NCBI GenBank assembly: GCA_034189505.1
Contig: JAXHUR010000025.1
Coordinates: forward strand, 1 to 42,736
Direction of reading: 5' to 3'
DNA from: Geoalkalibacter_A sp034189505
GTDB lineage: Bacteria; Desulfobacterota; Desulfuromonadia; Desulfuromonadales; Geoalkalibacteraceae
Length of the DNA stretch: 42,736 nucleotides
Position numbers and translations under genes: made by a program. Below, one piece after another: positions 35,587 through 42,638 of the stretch. Each line of letters opens with the position of its first letter. Position 1 is the stretch's first letter. The notes under the pieces were generated by a model that was not told the origin of the DNA, did no database searches, and saw only the letters and a program-made list of their open reading frames with translations.

Positions 35587-35934
35587 TTAGAAGCTGCGCT
35601 TCTCGCGAATACGGGCGGCCTTGCCGCGCAACTTGCGCAGGTAATAGAGCTTGGCGCGACGCACGCGGCCGACGCTGACCACCTCGACCTTCTCGATGGT
35701 GGGTGAGTGCAGGGAGAAAACCCTCTCTACCCCATAGCCGTCGGAGATCTTGCGGACAGTGAAGGTGGAACCCACTCCGCTGTTGGAACGGGCGATGCAA
35801 ACACCCTGATAAACCTGGATACGCTGCTTGTCGCCTTCGGAGATCTTCACATGGACCCGCAGGGTATCGCCCCCTTTGAACCGGGGGATGTCCTTGCGGA
35901 TGTGCTCCATGGCGAGCTGGTCGATGACGTTCAT
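35587..35934 (-). CDS. rplS: 50S ribosomal protein L19
   Basis: A 115-residue ribosomal protein at the 30S-50S interface. Diagnostic sequence: MNVIDQLAMEHIRKDIPRFK, GDTLRVHVKISEGDKQRIQV, GVGSTFTVRKISDGYGVERV and RRAKLYYLRKLRGKAARI. Starts at ATG 35934 after AGGAGGAC. It ends the ffh-rpsP-rimM-trmD-rplS block and is followed by a terminator. Confidence 0.99.
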   Translation of the reverse strand: MNVIDQLAMEHIRKDIPRFKGGDTLRVHVKISEGDKQRIQVYQGVCIARSNSGVGSTFTVRKISDGYGVERVFSLHSPTIEKVEVVSVGRVRRAKLYYLRKLRGKAARIREKRSF

Positions 35935-35987
35935 GATGTCCTCCTGTATTGATCCCTGTCAGATCCTGTTGAGCGTGATGTCCTCAA

Positions 35988-36045
35988 GCCGCCCCGGGCG
36001 GCGCTCATGGCTTTTCCGGCACCATCGTCTTACAGCTTTGGTGCC
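35988..36045 (-). promoter_or_regulatory. Two hairpins in the rplS leader
   Basis: The 142-base gap before rplS contains a 7-bp stem, GGCACCA (36018-36024) with TGGTGCC (36039-36045), and closer to the gene a GC stem GCCGCC (35988-35993) with GGCGGC (35997-36002). They could slow or control readthrough into rplS, or bind L19 as an autoregulatory leader. No known leader family is recognised. Confidence 0.4.
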
Positions 36046-36076
36046 TGAATATGGTTTGTGGGACGGGACTTACTTT

Positions 36077-36640
36077 TCAACAATCCCGCTCACCCAGTAA
36101 ACGGTCAACAATGATGGCAGCGGCAGCCCGCACCGGCAGGTGATTGCTCGGCCCCGGGCCGCGTATCGCCTCAAGAGTCGCCCATCCGCGTTCAAAAAAC
36201 TCGGGCGCAAGGCCCCACCCGGTGCCAAGCACCACAAAAAGCGACTCATCCTGGAGCAGCTGTCGTGCCGTGGCGAGGCTCATGCCTTTTCGGCAGCCGG
36301 CAGCAGTCAGCACCGGCTGAACCGGGCCGGCCACGGAACTGCGAAAATTTTCAAGAGCCTGATCCACTGTTTCGGCAACGCTCAGGCATTTCAGCGCCTG
36401 ACTGCGGTCCGGGTTGTAAGTGGCGCCGAACCCTTCGCTCCAATGTCCGATGATGCGCTCCGCGAGACGCTGCTGTTCAGCCACCGGAGTCACCACATAA
36501 ACCCGATCGACTCCATAGGTCAGGGCCGTGCGTGCCAGGTCGTGAAGATCGAGGTTGGTCACCGCCGTGGTGATGACATCGCCTCGCCGATCCAGAACGG
36601 GAGAGTGTACTAGCGCAAGTGCCACGCCGGGCTGATTCAC
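36077..36640 (-). CDS. SPOUT-type RNA methyltransferase (COG4752 family)
   Basis: A 187-residue protein: VALALVHSPVLDRRGDVITT at the N-terminus, DLHDLARTALTYGVDRVYVV, and a knot-like C-terminal half with VVLGTGWGLAPEFFE and IRGPGPSNHLPVRAAAAIIV. The pattern fits the COG4752 RNA methyltransferase family, which is regularly encoded between trmD and rplS in delta-proteobacteria. Its RNA target is not known to me. Overlaps trmD by four bases. Confidence 0.85.
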   Translation of the reverse strand: MNQPGVALALVHSPVLDRRGDVITTAVTNLDLHDLARTALTYGVDRVYVVTPVAEQQRLAERIIGHWSEGFGATYNPDRSQALKCLSVAETVDQALENFRSSVAGPVQPVLTAAGCRKGMSLATARQLLQDESLFVVLGTGWGLAPEFFERGWATLEAIRGPGPSNHLPVRAAAAIIVDRLLGERDC

Positions 36641-37380
36641 GCTGTTTCCTCACGGCGCTCACGCTTCAGTTCCGCCAGCAACTCCCGGTCGGCCTCGCTC
36701 AGCGGAGCTGAATCAAGCAGATCAGGGCGGCGCTCCAGGGTGCGCGCCAATTGCATGCGACGGCGCCATTGTGCAATGTCGCCGTGATGCCCGGACAATA
36801 ACACCTCGGGAACGGACTGTCCTTCAAATTCCGCGGGTCGCGTGTATTGAGGGTATTCCAGCAGACCGTCGGAGAAGGAATCTCCGGCGGCGCTCCCCTC
36901 GCTGCCGAGAACACCCGGCACATGCCGGGCAACCGCGTCGATCATGACCATGGCGGGCAACTCGCCGCCGGTCAGAACAAAATCACCCAGGCTGTATTCA
37001 AAATCGACCAGTGTCCGGATGCGCTCGTCAAATCCTTCGTAGCGCCCGCACAGAAAAATCAGGCCGGGATATTCAGCCAGGCGTCGCGCGTCGTCCTGCC
37101 GGAAAGGGCGCCCCTGCGGTGTCGTGAGAATCGCCGGCGCACCCGGCACCCGGTCGCGCAGATCACGCAATGCGCGCGCGGCCGGTTCAACCTTCATGAT
37201 CATGCCGTCGCCGCCGCCATAGGGCGCGTCGTCGGTCACCTGGTGGCGCCCCTGCGCCCAGTCGCGCAGATTGTGTGCGCGCACCGAGATCAGTTCGCGC
37301 GCAACGGCTTTGCCCAGAATGCTCTCCTCAAAAGGGGAAGCGAACATCCCGGGAAACAGGGTTAGAATGTCAAATGTCAT
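36637..37380 (-). CDS. trmD: tRNA (guanine-37-N1)-methyltransferase TrmD
   Basis: A 247-residue SPOUT enzyme that methylates G37 of tRNAs to prevent frameshifting. Motifs: FDILTLFPGMFASPFEESIL, APYGGGDGMIMKVEP, LICGRYEGFDERI-like LCGRYEGFDERIRTL, and the knot SLGDFVLTGGELPAMVMIDA. Four-base overlaps with rimM and with the SPOUT methyltransferase. Confidence 0.99.
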   Translation of the reverse strand: MTFDILTLFPGMFASPFEESILGKAVARELISVRAHNLRDWAQGRHQVTDDAPYGGGDGMIMKVEPAARALRDLRDRVPGAPAILTTPQGRPFRQDDARRLAEYPGLIFLCGRYEGFDERIRTLVDFEYSLGDFVLTGGELPAMVMIDAVARHVPGVLGSEGSAAGDSFSDGLLEYPQYTRPAEFEGQSVPEVLLSGHHGDIAQWRRRMQLARTLERRPDLLDSAPLSEADRELLAELKRERREETA

Positions 37381-37925
37381 ACCGGGTCCCGCTGCTCATC
37401 CAGGTTCACCAACCCCTGAGGAAGGTCGACCTGAAGCAGGGCTTCATCGAGATCCACCGCCTTGATGAATTCCTCCACCACAGGGACAAGAACTTCTCCG
37501 AACGGGCCACGTACGACATAAATGTCGTGTGCCGGTGTCGAGAACATCTCTTCCAGCACACCGATCTCACCGAGAGTGGCATCGACCACCCGAAGCCCCT
37601 CCAGTTCAAACCAGTAGCTTTCATCCGCGTCAAGTTCAGGCAGGTCGGCCCGATCCATCCAGACTTCGGCACCGATCCATTCCTGCACGGCGTTGATATC
37701 TTCCCGCCCCTGCAGGCGCAGCAGTATCACATTCTTGTGGGGCGTCGCCCGCGCAGGCGTGAAACGCTGCGCGCTGCCTCCTGCACCGGGCCTAAGCTCG
37801 ATAAAGCGGGCATGACTCAGCGAGTCTGACCCTGAGGTCAGGGTCCTGACTTTCAGATCGCCACGCAACCCGTGGGTACCGGTGACAACGCCAACCTTGA
37901 ACAGTGAACTGCCGGAACGGCTCAT
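37377..37925 (-). CDS. rimM: 16S rRNA processing protein RimM
   Basis: A 182-residue ribosome maturation factor that helps assemble the 30S head. The N-terminal domain has KVGVVTGTHGLRGDLKVRTL, and the C-terminal PRC-barrel has YWFELEGLRVVDATLGEIGV and DIYVVRGPFGEVLVPVVEEF. Its ATG shares one base with the KH gene's TAA. Standard position between the KH gene and trmD. Confidence 0.97.
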   Translation of the reverse strand: MSRSGSSLFKVGVVTGTHGLRGDLKVRTLTSGSDSLSHARFIELRPGAGGSAQRFTPARATPHKNVILLRLQGREDINAVQEWIGAEVWMDRADLPELDADESYWFELEGLRVVDATLGEIGVLEEMFSTPAHDIYVVRGPFGEVLVPVVEEFIKAVDLDEALLQVDLPQGLVNLDEQRDPV

Positions 37926-38158
37926 TACTCCTCGATCCGCAGGGTAGCGCGCCGGTTTTCGCGGGTCGCTTTGGCGTTGAGCAGGGTCCGCATTGCCTTG
38001 GCTGTGCGCCCCTGCTTGCCGATGATGCGGCCCATGTCTTCCGGAGCTGCAACAAGGGTCACAACCGTGGTGCCGTCTTCCCCCGGCTCCTCATTGACCA
38101 TGACGAAGTCTGGGTTTTCGACCAACGATCTGGCGATAAATTCGATCAGCTCTTTCAT
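37925..38158 (-). CDS. khpA: KH-domain RNA-binding protein KhpA
   Basis: A 77-residue single KH domain, MKELIEFIARSLVENPDFV then MGRIIGKQGRTAKAMRTLLN, containing the GxxG loop (GKQG) that contacts RNA. Found between rpsP and rimM across many bacteria; in studied species it works with KhpB on small RNAs and cell-division gene expression. ATG 38158 follows AAGGA; the frame continues upstream to 38209 without similarity. Confidence 0.96.
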   Translation of the reverse strand: MKELIEFIARSLVENPDFVMVNEEPGEDGTTVVTLVAAPEDMGRIIGKQGRTAKAMRTLLNAKATRENRRATLRIEE

Positions 38159-38225
38159 CGGTATTATCCTTGAGAGAAAAAGACTGTTCGCCGCCCCGGC
38201 CGCAGACACCTAAAACCGAAAAACT

Positions 38226-38489
38226 TCAGGCAGACTGCTTGTGCTTGCTCCAGAGCCCGCGTGCACTGAGAATCTGACGTACCGTATCCGTGGGCTGAGC
38301 GCCTTTTTTCAGCCATTCGAGAACGCGCTCTTCGTCGAGACGGACCATGGGCGGATCCTGGCGGGGATCATACTGCCCGAGCCGATCGATACAACGGCCA
38401 TCGCGCGGGAAACGATCATCCGCCACTACAACCTGATAAAAAGCTTTCTTCTTGGCACCGCCGCGGGCCAGCCTGATTTTAACCGACAT
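38226..38489 (-). CDS. rpsP: 30S ribosomal protein S16
   Basis: An 87-residue ribosomal protein: MSVKIRLARGGAKKKAFYQV, VADDRFPRDGRCIDRLGQYD, then EERVLEWLKKGAQPTDTVRQ. Full length. ATG 38489 follows AGGAGGAAACA. It lies 96 bases after ffh. Confidence 0.99.
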   Translation of the reverse strand: MSVKIRLARGGAKKKAFYQVVVADDRFPRDGRCIDRLGQYDPRQDPPMVRLDEERVLEWLKKGAQPTDTVRQILSARGLWSKHKQSA

Positions 38490-38585
38490 GATTGTTTCCT
38501 CCTGAAATTTTCCTTGAAAACGTTTTCGAGACCGTCGTTATATTCGATCTGAACTCAACCCGGAATGCGTCATCGACATGTGCTG

Positions 38586-39947
38586 TCACATAAACGGGGG
38601 CATCCCGCCGCCACCGCCGCGCATCATTTTCTTCATTCCCTTGGGGCCGAGCTTCTGCATCTTCTTCATCATCTTCTGCGCCTCGGTGAAGCGCTTGATC
38701 AGCACATTGACGTCATGCACGGTCGTCCCGCTGCCCTTGGCAATGCGCATGCGACGCGAACCGTTGAGAATGCGGTGGTCACGCCGCTCCCGGGCCGTCA
38801 TCGAACGGATGATCGCCTCGATCTTCTTCAACTCCTTATCGGGAAGCTGCATATCCTTAAGCTGCTTCATCTGCTTGCCGGCGCCGGGAATCATCTTGAG
38901 GATCGACTCCATCGAGCCCATCTTCTTGATCGACTGCATCTGCTCAAGAAAGCTGTCCAGGGTGAACCCCTCCTTGCGGAGGCGCTTCTCCATATCGGCG
39001 GCAGTATCCTTGTCGATGGCCGCCTCGGCCTTCTCGATCAGCGAGAGCACATCCCCCATGCCGAGGATGCGCTGCGCCATGCGGTCGGGGTGAAACACCT
39101 CAAGGGCGTCAAGCTTCTCACCCATACCGACGAACTTGATCGGCTTGCCGGTCACCGCCCGCACCGACAGCGCGGCGCCGCCGCGGGCATCGCCGTCAAG
39201 CTTGGTCAGCACCACGCCGGTCACGCCCAGGCGCTCGTCAAAAGACTGCGCCACATTAACCGCGTCCTGGCCGGTCATGGCGTCGGCCACGAACAGAATT
39301 TCACGGGGAGCGAGGGAGGTCTTGATCCGCTCAAGCTCCGCCATGAGTTTTTCATCAATATGCAGACGCCCGGCCGTATCGAGAATCAACGTATCGAAGC
39401 CGTTGAGTTCACCATAGCGGCGGGCCGCCTCGCAGATCTCTACCGGGTCCTGCCCGACCTGGGAATCGAACACTTCGATCCCGAGTTGACGCCCAAGGGT
39501 CTTGAGCTGATCGATCGCCGCAGGGCGATAGACATCGGCCGGCACCAGCAGGGGGTTGCGCTTTTCGCGGCGCAGCTGCAAAGCGAGCTTGCCGCAGGTC
39601 GTGGTCTTGCCCGAACCCTGAAGGCCGCACAGCATGATCGGGACCGGCGGGCGGGCTGCCAGGTCGAGGGCGTTGTCGCTTCCCTCGCCCATGAGCGTGG
39701 CCAGTTCGTCGCGCACGATCTTGATAACCTGCTGGGCAGGCGTCAGGCTCTTGAGGACTTCCTGCCCCACGGCGCGCTCGCGCACCGCAGCCACGAAATC
39801 CTTAACCACCTTGAAGTTGACGTCCGCCTCAAGCAGCACCAGACGAACCTCGCGCAAGGCCTCCTTGACGTTGTCTTCGGTCAGGTGTCCTTTGCCGCGA
39901 AGCTTCTGAAAAACACCGTCGAGTTTTTCACTCAGGCTGTCAAACAT
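38586..39947 (-). CDS. ffh: Signal recognition particle protein Ffh
   Basis: A 453-residue GTPase that, with 4.5S RNA, targets nascent membrane proteins to the translocon. N domain (about 1-90), G domain with GLQGSGKTTTCGKLA (G1), DTAGRLHIDEKLMAELE (G3) and TKLDGDARGGAALSV (G4), and a methionine-rich M domain with SRRMRIAKGSGTTVHDVN, the RNA-binding part. The C-terminus MKKMMRGGGGGMPPFM is typical. First gene of the rpsP-rplS block, with a strong promoter at 39993-40021. Confidence 0.98.
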   Translation of the reverse strand: MFDSLSEKLDGVFQKLRGKGHLTEDNVKEALREVRLVLLEADVNFKVVKDFVAAVRERAVGQEVLKSLTPAQQVIKIVRDELATLMGEGSDNALDLAARPPVPIMLCGLQGSGKTTTCGKLALQLRREKRNPLLVPADVYRPAAIDQLKTLGRQLGIEVFDSQVGQDPVEICEAARRYGELNGFDTLILDTAGRLHIDEKLMAELERIKTSLAPREILFVADAMTGQDAVNVAQSFDERLGVTGVVLTKLDGDARGGAALSVRAVTGKPIKFVGMGEKLDALEVFHPDRMAQRILGMGDVLSLIEKAEAAIDKDTAADMEKRLRKEGFTLDSFLEQMQSIKKMGSMESILKMIPGAGKQMKQLKDMQLPDKELKKIEAIIRSMTARERRDHRILNGSRRMRIAKGSGTTVHDVNVLIKRFTEAQKMMKKMQKLGPKGMKKMMRGGGGGMPPFM

Positions 39948-39992
39948 GCTTTATAACCAACTCTTACCCTTCAAAAGCAGCGCAAAGCTGCA

Positions 39993-40021
39993 ACTATAGA
40001 CACCACCCCCCGGGTTGTCAA
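39993..40021 (-). promoter_or_regulatory. Promoter of the ffh-rplS operon
   Basis: On the minus strand TTGACA (40016-40021) and TATAGT (39993-39998) with a 17-base spacer. Both boxes and the spacing are identical to the mraZ promoter, which suggests the housekeeping sigma factor and similar strength. Confidence 0.85.
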
Positions 40022-40073
40022 GAAAAAACCCGGAAGCGCGGCTACCTGCTTTATACTTGCTTTATAAGTGCTT

Positions 40074-40325
40074 TTATACGGCCAGATACTCTTTACCCTG
40101 CTTGCGGTAAAGCTCGACAATGGGAACATCGGCCTCCCGCAGCAGCGTCTCGATCTGCTCACGGTCCCGGTCTTCGAAACGCAGCGCCAACCCGCAATCG
40201 GAGCTGAGCTGCCGGGGCGTCGGGATCAACAGCACCGGGGCGCCGGCCTGCTTGAGAACCTTTTCGGCCTTCATCACCTTGTGAACTGAATGAAAAACCG
40301 CGACCAGATCATTTTCGTACACCAT
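40074..40325 (-). CDS. DUF3343 protein (putative Se/S carrier-like)
   Basis: An 83-residue protein: VYENDLVAVFHSVHKVMKAE, then GAPVLLIPTPRQLSSDCGLA, LRF and a variable tail. The 'TPR..SSDCGLALRF' block is the conserved core of DUF3343 (PF11823), annotated as putative Se/S carrier-like. The conserved cysteine is present. That would fit a selenium-using organism, but the gene lies about 39 kb from selB-selD and no direct link is shown. I start at ATG 40325 (MVYEND); starts further upstream add unrelated residues. Confidence 0.8.
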   Translation of the reverse strand: MVYENDLVAVFHSVHKVMKAEKVLKQAGAPVLLIPTPRQLSSDCGLALRFEDRDREQIETLLREADVPIVELYRKQGKEYLAV

Positions 40326-40446
40326 ACTCCCGCTCTCCCCCGTCATTTCGTGGCGCATAATGACATGTTTTAATATGCTGGCGCAAGACTTCTGCGGCCT
40401 TGAGAGCAGGCACACCCGAAGCCGAGCCGCGCGCCCAAGTTGAAGA

Positions 40447-40476
40447 TTGACATGAACCGGCCCGAAAGAGTATTTT
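40447..40476 (+). promoter_or_regulatory. Promoter of the small membrane protein-DciA pair
   Basis: TTGACA (40447-40452) and TATTTT (40471-40476) with an 18-base spacer, about 55 bases before the GTG start at 40531. Confidence 0.6.
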
Positions 40477-40530
40477 AGTCACAATTATCCGTTTCCTGAA
40501 GACTTGAATACTCGGCATTCGGCGGTTTCT

Positions 40531-40791
40531 GTGGACCCATCTCTGCTGCTCCCCTTTATCACTCTGATGATCTTCGCGCTCGGCATCAACGTCCCGCTGG
40601 GCTACATGCGCGAGGCGTCACCGAAGTATTCTCTCGCCTGGTTTATCTACATCCATCTGTCGATCCCCTTCATCATCGCCCTGCGCACCAGCGCCGGTTT
40701 CGGCTGGAAAGTCGTGCCCTTTTCTCTGGGTTGCGCCGTGGCGGGGCAATTGCTGGGGGGCTTTCTGCGCCGCGCGAGCAGAAGATCATGA
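40531..40791 (+). CDS. Conserved small membrane protein, function unknown
   Basis: An 86-residue protein (MDPSLLLPFITLMIFALGIN ... GYMREASPKYSLAWFIYIHL) with three likely membrane helices, including LPFITLMIFALGINVPLGY, WFIYIHLSIPFIIAL and VPFSLGCAVAGQLLGGFL, and a basic C-terminus. I know no function. GTG 40531 is preferred because the hydrophobic domain starts right there; a TTG at 40504 is possible. Its stop overlaps the ATG of the DciA-like gene (ATGA), so the two are coupled. Confidence 0.75.
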   Translation: MDPSLLLPFITLMIFALGINVPLGYMREASPKYSLAWFIYIHLSIPFIIALRTSAGFGWKVVPFSLGCAVAGQLLGGFLRRASRRS

Positions 40792-41312
40792 AAAAAAGCG
40801 ACCGTCCCCGTGCGCCCCGCGCACTGCCGCTGGCCGAAATCCTCGAGGGTCTGCTGCACGAACGCGGCATGGACACCAAACTTCACAAGTACCGTGCGTT
40901 CAGCTGCTGGCCGAAAGCCGTCGGGCCGCAGATCGCCGCCCATACCCAGCCGGCCCGCATCCGCGACGGTGTTCTCGAAGTGAAGGTCGCGCATCCCGTC
41001 TGGATGCAGCAGCTGCAGCTGCTCAAGCCGCGCATCCTTGCACGGCTGGCCGAAGAACTCGGCCCCGACGTGATCCGTGAGATCTACCTGCGCCAGGGGC
41101 GCATCGAGCGCGGCGGCCACAGCGAGCCGGCTGCGCCGCCCGCCTGGCGGGACGTGGCCCTGTCCCCCGAGGAGGAAGAGGAAATCCATCAGGTCGCGGG
41201 GCGGCTGGCCGACCCCGACCTGCGCGACGAATTCGAACGCCTGATGCGGCGCCAGAAAAAACTCGACAAAACCCGCGAGAGCGCTCAGTCCTCGGAAAAA
41301 TCCTCGTCGTAG
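40788..41312 (+). CDS. DUF721 protein, DciA-like
   Basis: A 174-residue protein with the DUF721 domain: LPLAEILEGLLHERGMDTKL, then KYRAFSCWPKAVGPQIAAHT, RIRDGVLEVKVAHPVWMQQL. DUF721 proteins of the DciA type help load the replicative helicase in bacteria lacking DnaC. The C-terminal third (after about residue 110) is acidic, then charged and low-complexity. Its last 28 bases overlap the convergent methyltransferase gene. Confidence 0.85.
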   Translation: MKKSDRPRAPRALPLAEILEGLLHERGMDTKLHKYRAFSCWPKAVGPQIAAHTQPARIRDGVLEVKVAHPVWMQQLQLLKPRILARLAEELGPDVIREIYLRQGRIERGGHSEPAAPPAWRDVALSPEEEEEIHQVAGRLADPDLRDEFERLMRRQKKLDKTRESAQSSEKSSS

Positions 41313-42469
41313 ATCCTCAGCACCTCGCGCGTATAGCCGTCACCCTCCCAGACCACCAGCGGCGGCTCGATGGTCAGCCCGGCGCCGCCGTTTTTGCGCC
41401 CCTCGACCAACACCATGCGCGCCGCCTCATCCCTGCGGCCATGCACGCAACGCAGCCGCTTAGGTGCCAATTTCGCCTGTCGCATACAGGCCAGCAACTC
41501 ATCGGCCCTTTCCGCCAGGTAAACCACATAGAATCGACCGCCATCAGGCAGCAGCCAGCTTGCGGCAGAGACAAAATCGCTCAGGCCGCCGGCCAATTCG
41601 TGGCGGGCGGCGGCGCGCTCTGAGCCGGGCGCGACACGTCCTCCATCCGGCGATCGAAACGGCGGATTGCACACCACGACCTCGAACGACTGGGGCGCAA
41701 ACACCCGGCTGATTGTCCGCACATCCCCCTCGATAATCTCGACACGCGCCTGCAGCCCATTGAGCACCACGCTGCGCCGCGCACGCTCCACCATTTCAGC
41801 CTGGCGCTCGACGCCGACAATGCGTGCCGCGCCGCTGCGCCGTGCCAGCACCAGCGGGATCACCCCATTGCCCGTCCCCAGGTCGGCCACCCTGTCGCCC
41901 TCGCCGATGCGAGTAAAAGCGCACAGCAGAATCGGGTCGAGGGAGAAGCGGTAGCCGTTTTTGCGCTGGAGGATCTTGAGATTGCCGAGGCGCAGGTCGT
42001 CGAGGGTTTCACCCTCCTCCGGTCCAACTAATTCCCCTCCCCCCAGCGGGGGGAGGCCGGGAGGGGGGAGCCTGGAAGAACCACCCCCGTCCAGACAGTC
42101 TACGATGCTCTCCAGTACGCCAGTGATATTCGACAGAACCTCATGATTCCAGAACCGCAGCACCCGAATTCCCTGTTCATTGAGAAAGCGGCTACGCTCC
42201 GCATCGGCAATGCGCGCCTTTTCATCATCGTGCTGCCCACCATCCACTTCCACCGCCAACCGCGCCTCAGCACAATAAAAATCGAGTACATAGCGATCAA
42301 CCGGATGCTGCCGCCGGAACTTGGACCCATTAAGCTGCCGCCCCCGCAGATGCCGCCACAGCAATTGCTCTGCATCCGTCATATTGCGGCGCAGATCACG
42401 TGCCGCCCCCAGCAGGGGATCAGGCACAGGAGATGGCGTCCAGGGTTCTGGATGCTTTTTGTCGGACAC
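41285..42469 (-). CDS. DUF559 (Vsr-like) nuclease domain fused to TrmN6-type tRNA (adenine-37-N6)-methyltransferase
   Basis: A 394-residue fusion. Residues about 15-125 are a DUF559 domain: NMTDAEQLLWRHLRGRQLNG, FRRQHPVDRYVLDFYC and LAVEVDGGQHDD, with the nuclease-type D63, E74 and D76 intact and a normal ending (LRFWNHEVLSNITGVLESIV). Residues 134-145 are LPPPGLPPLGGG, encoded exactly by the repeat at 42036-42070. From about 154 (ETLDDLRLGNLKILQRKNGY) it is a COG4123/TrmN6-like methyltransferase with DLGTGNG (196-202) and NPPF (268-271), apparently complete. GTG 42469 follows GAGAGG and T7; a TTG at 42484 is less likely. No good internal start for the methyltransferase was found, so it is probably made only as a fusion. 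Either domain may be active. Confidence 0.88.
   Translation of the reverse strand: MSDKKHPEPWTPSPVPDPLLGAARDLRRNMTDAEQLLWRHLRGRQLNGSKFRRQHPVDRYVLDFYCAEARLAVEVDGGQHDDEKARIADAERSRFLNEQGIRVLRFWNHEVLSNITGVLESIVDCLDGGGSSRLPPPGLPPLGGGELVGPEEGETLDDLRLGNLKILQRKNGYRFSLDPILLCAFTRIGEGDRVADLGTGNGVIPLVLARRSGAARIVGVERQAEMVERARRSVVLNGLQARVEIIEGDVRTISRVFAPQSFEVVVCNPPFRSPDGGRVAPGSERAAARHELAGGLSDFVSAASWLLPDGGRFYVVYLAERADELLACMRQAKLAPKRLRCVHGRRDEAARMVLVEGRKNGGAGLTIEPPLVVWEGDGYTREVLRIYDEDFSED
42036..42070 (+). repeat. Left 35-bp hairpin repeat (translated as the linker)
   Basis: Stem CCTCCCCCC (42036-42044), loop AGC, GGGGGGAGG (42048-42056), then CCGGGAGGGGGGAG. On the minus strand it is read in frame as residues 134-145 of the fusion protein without a stop codon. 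The first 21 bases are the same as those of the minus-strand copy at 230-250 near selD. Confidence 0.92.
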
Positions 42470-42499
42470 AAAAAAACCTCTCAAACAATGGATGAGAGG
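42470..42499 (-). terminator. Terminator-like hairpin whose 3' arm is the ribosome site of the fusion gene
   Basis: On the minus strand CCTCTCA (42477-42483 complement of the 3' arm region) pairs with TGAGAGG across a nine-base loop, followed by seven Ts that end directly at the GTG start codon (42469). GAGAGG in the 3' arm is also the best Shine-Dalgarno sequence for that start. It may be the terminator of the upstream minus-strand gene (stop at 42639) or an attenuator for the fusion gene. Confidence 0.75.
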
Positions 42500-42543
42500 C
42501 TAATTTAGCCTGTCGGTACCGAGAAGGGCAAGCATTGAAAAAC

Positions 42544-42578
42544 CTCCCCCCTCCCAACCTCCCCCCGCTGGGAGGAGG
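42544..42578 (-). repeat. Right 35-bp hairpin repeat
   Basis: An inverted copy of 42036-42070, differing at three positions (one in the stem, two in the YY step before the tail). It marks the outer side of the DUF559 segment. Confidence 0.92.
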
Positions 42579-42592
42579 AGCAAGAACAACCT

Positions 42593-42634
42593 CCCTCTCC
42601 CAGCGGGAGAGGGCCGGGGTGAGGGAGGCGAGGG
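42593..42634 (+). repeat. Third hairpin repeat of a related subtype
   Basis: Perfect 9-bp stem CCCTCTCCC (42593-42601), loop AGC, GGGAGAGGG (42605-42613), then a tail CCGGGGTGAGGGAGG. The tail and stem resemble the copy at 162-182 (subtype 2) more than the 35-bp copies (subtype 1). It ends a few bases before the stop codon of the last gene. Confidence 0.85.
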
Positions 42635-42638
42635 CGCG

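Larger units (their letters stand above)
42036..42578. mobile_element. Putative DUF559 cassette bounded by 35-bp inverted repeats
   Basis: The left repeat (42036-42070) and the right repeat (42544-42578) are inverted copies that match at 32 of 35 positions; each contains a stem-loop with an AGC/GCT loop plus a G-rich tail. Between them lie the DUF559 coding part, its start codon and a terminator-like hairpin. There is no transposase. The left repeat is inside the open reading frame and joins it to the methyltransferase. The reading as an inserted cassette is an inference; the repeats themselves are certain. Confidence 0.6.

Noticed and set aside
38565..39956. A 463-codon plus-strand frame opposite ffh, rich in His and Leu
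   Set aside because: Shadow of ffh; it spans nearly the same interval and has low-complexity composition.
41950..42034. A separate internal start for the TrmN6-like methyltransferase
   Set aside because: A GGAGGAGG-GTG sequence near 42018 is out of frame, and no in-frame ATG, GTG or TTG lies between the linker and motif I.
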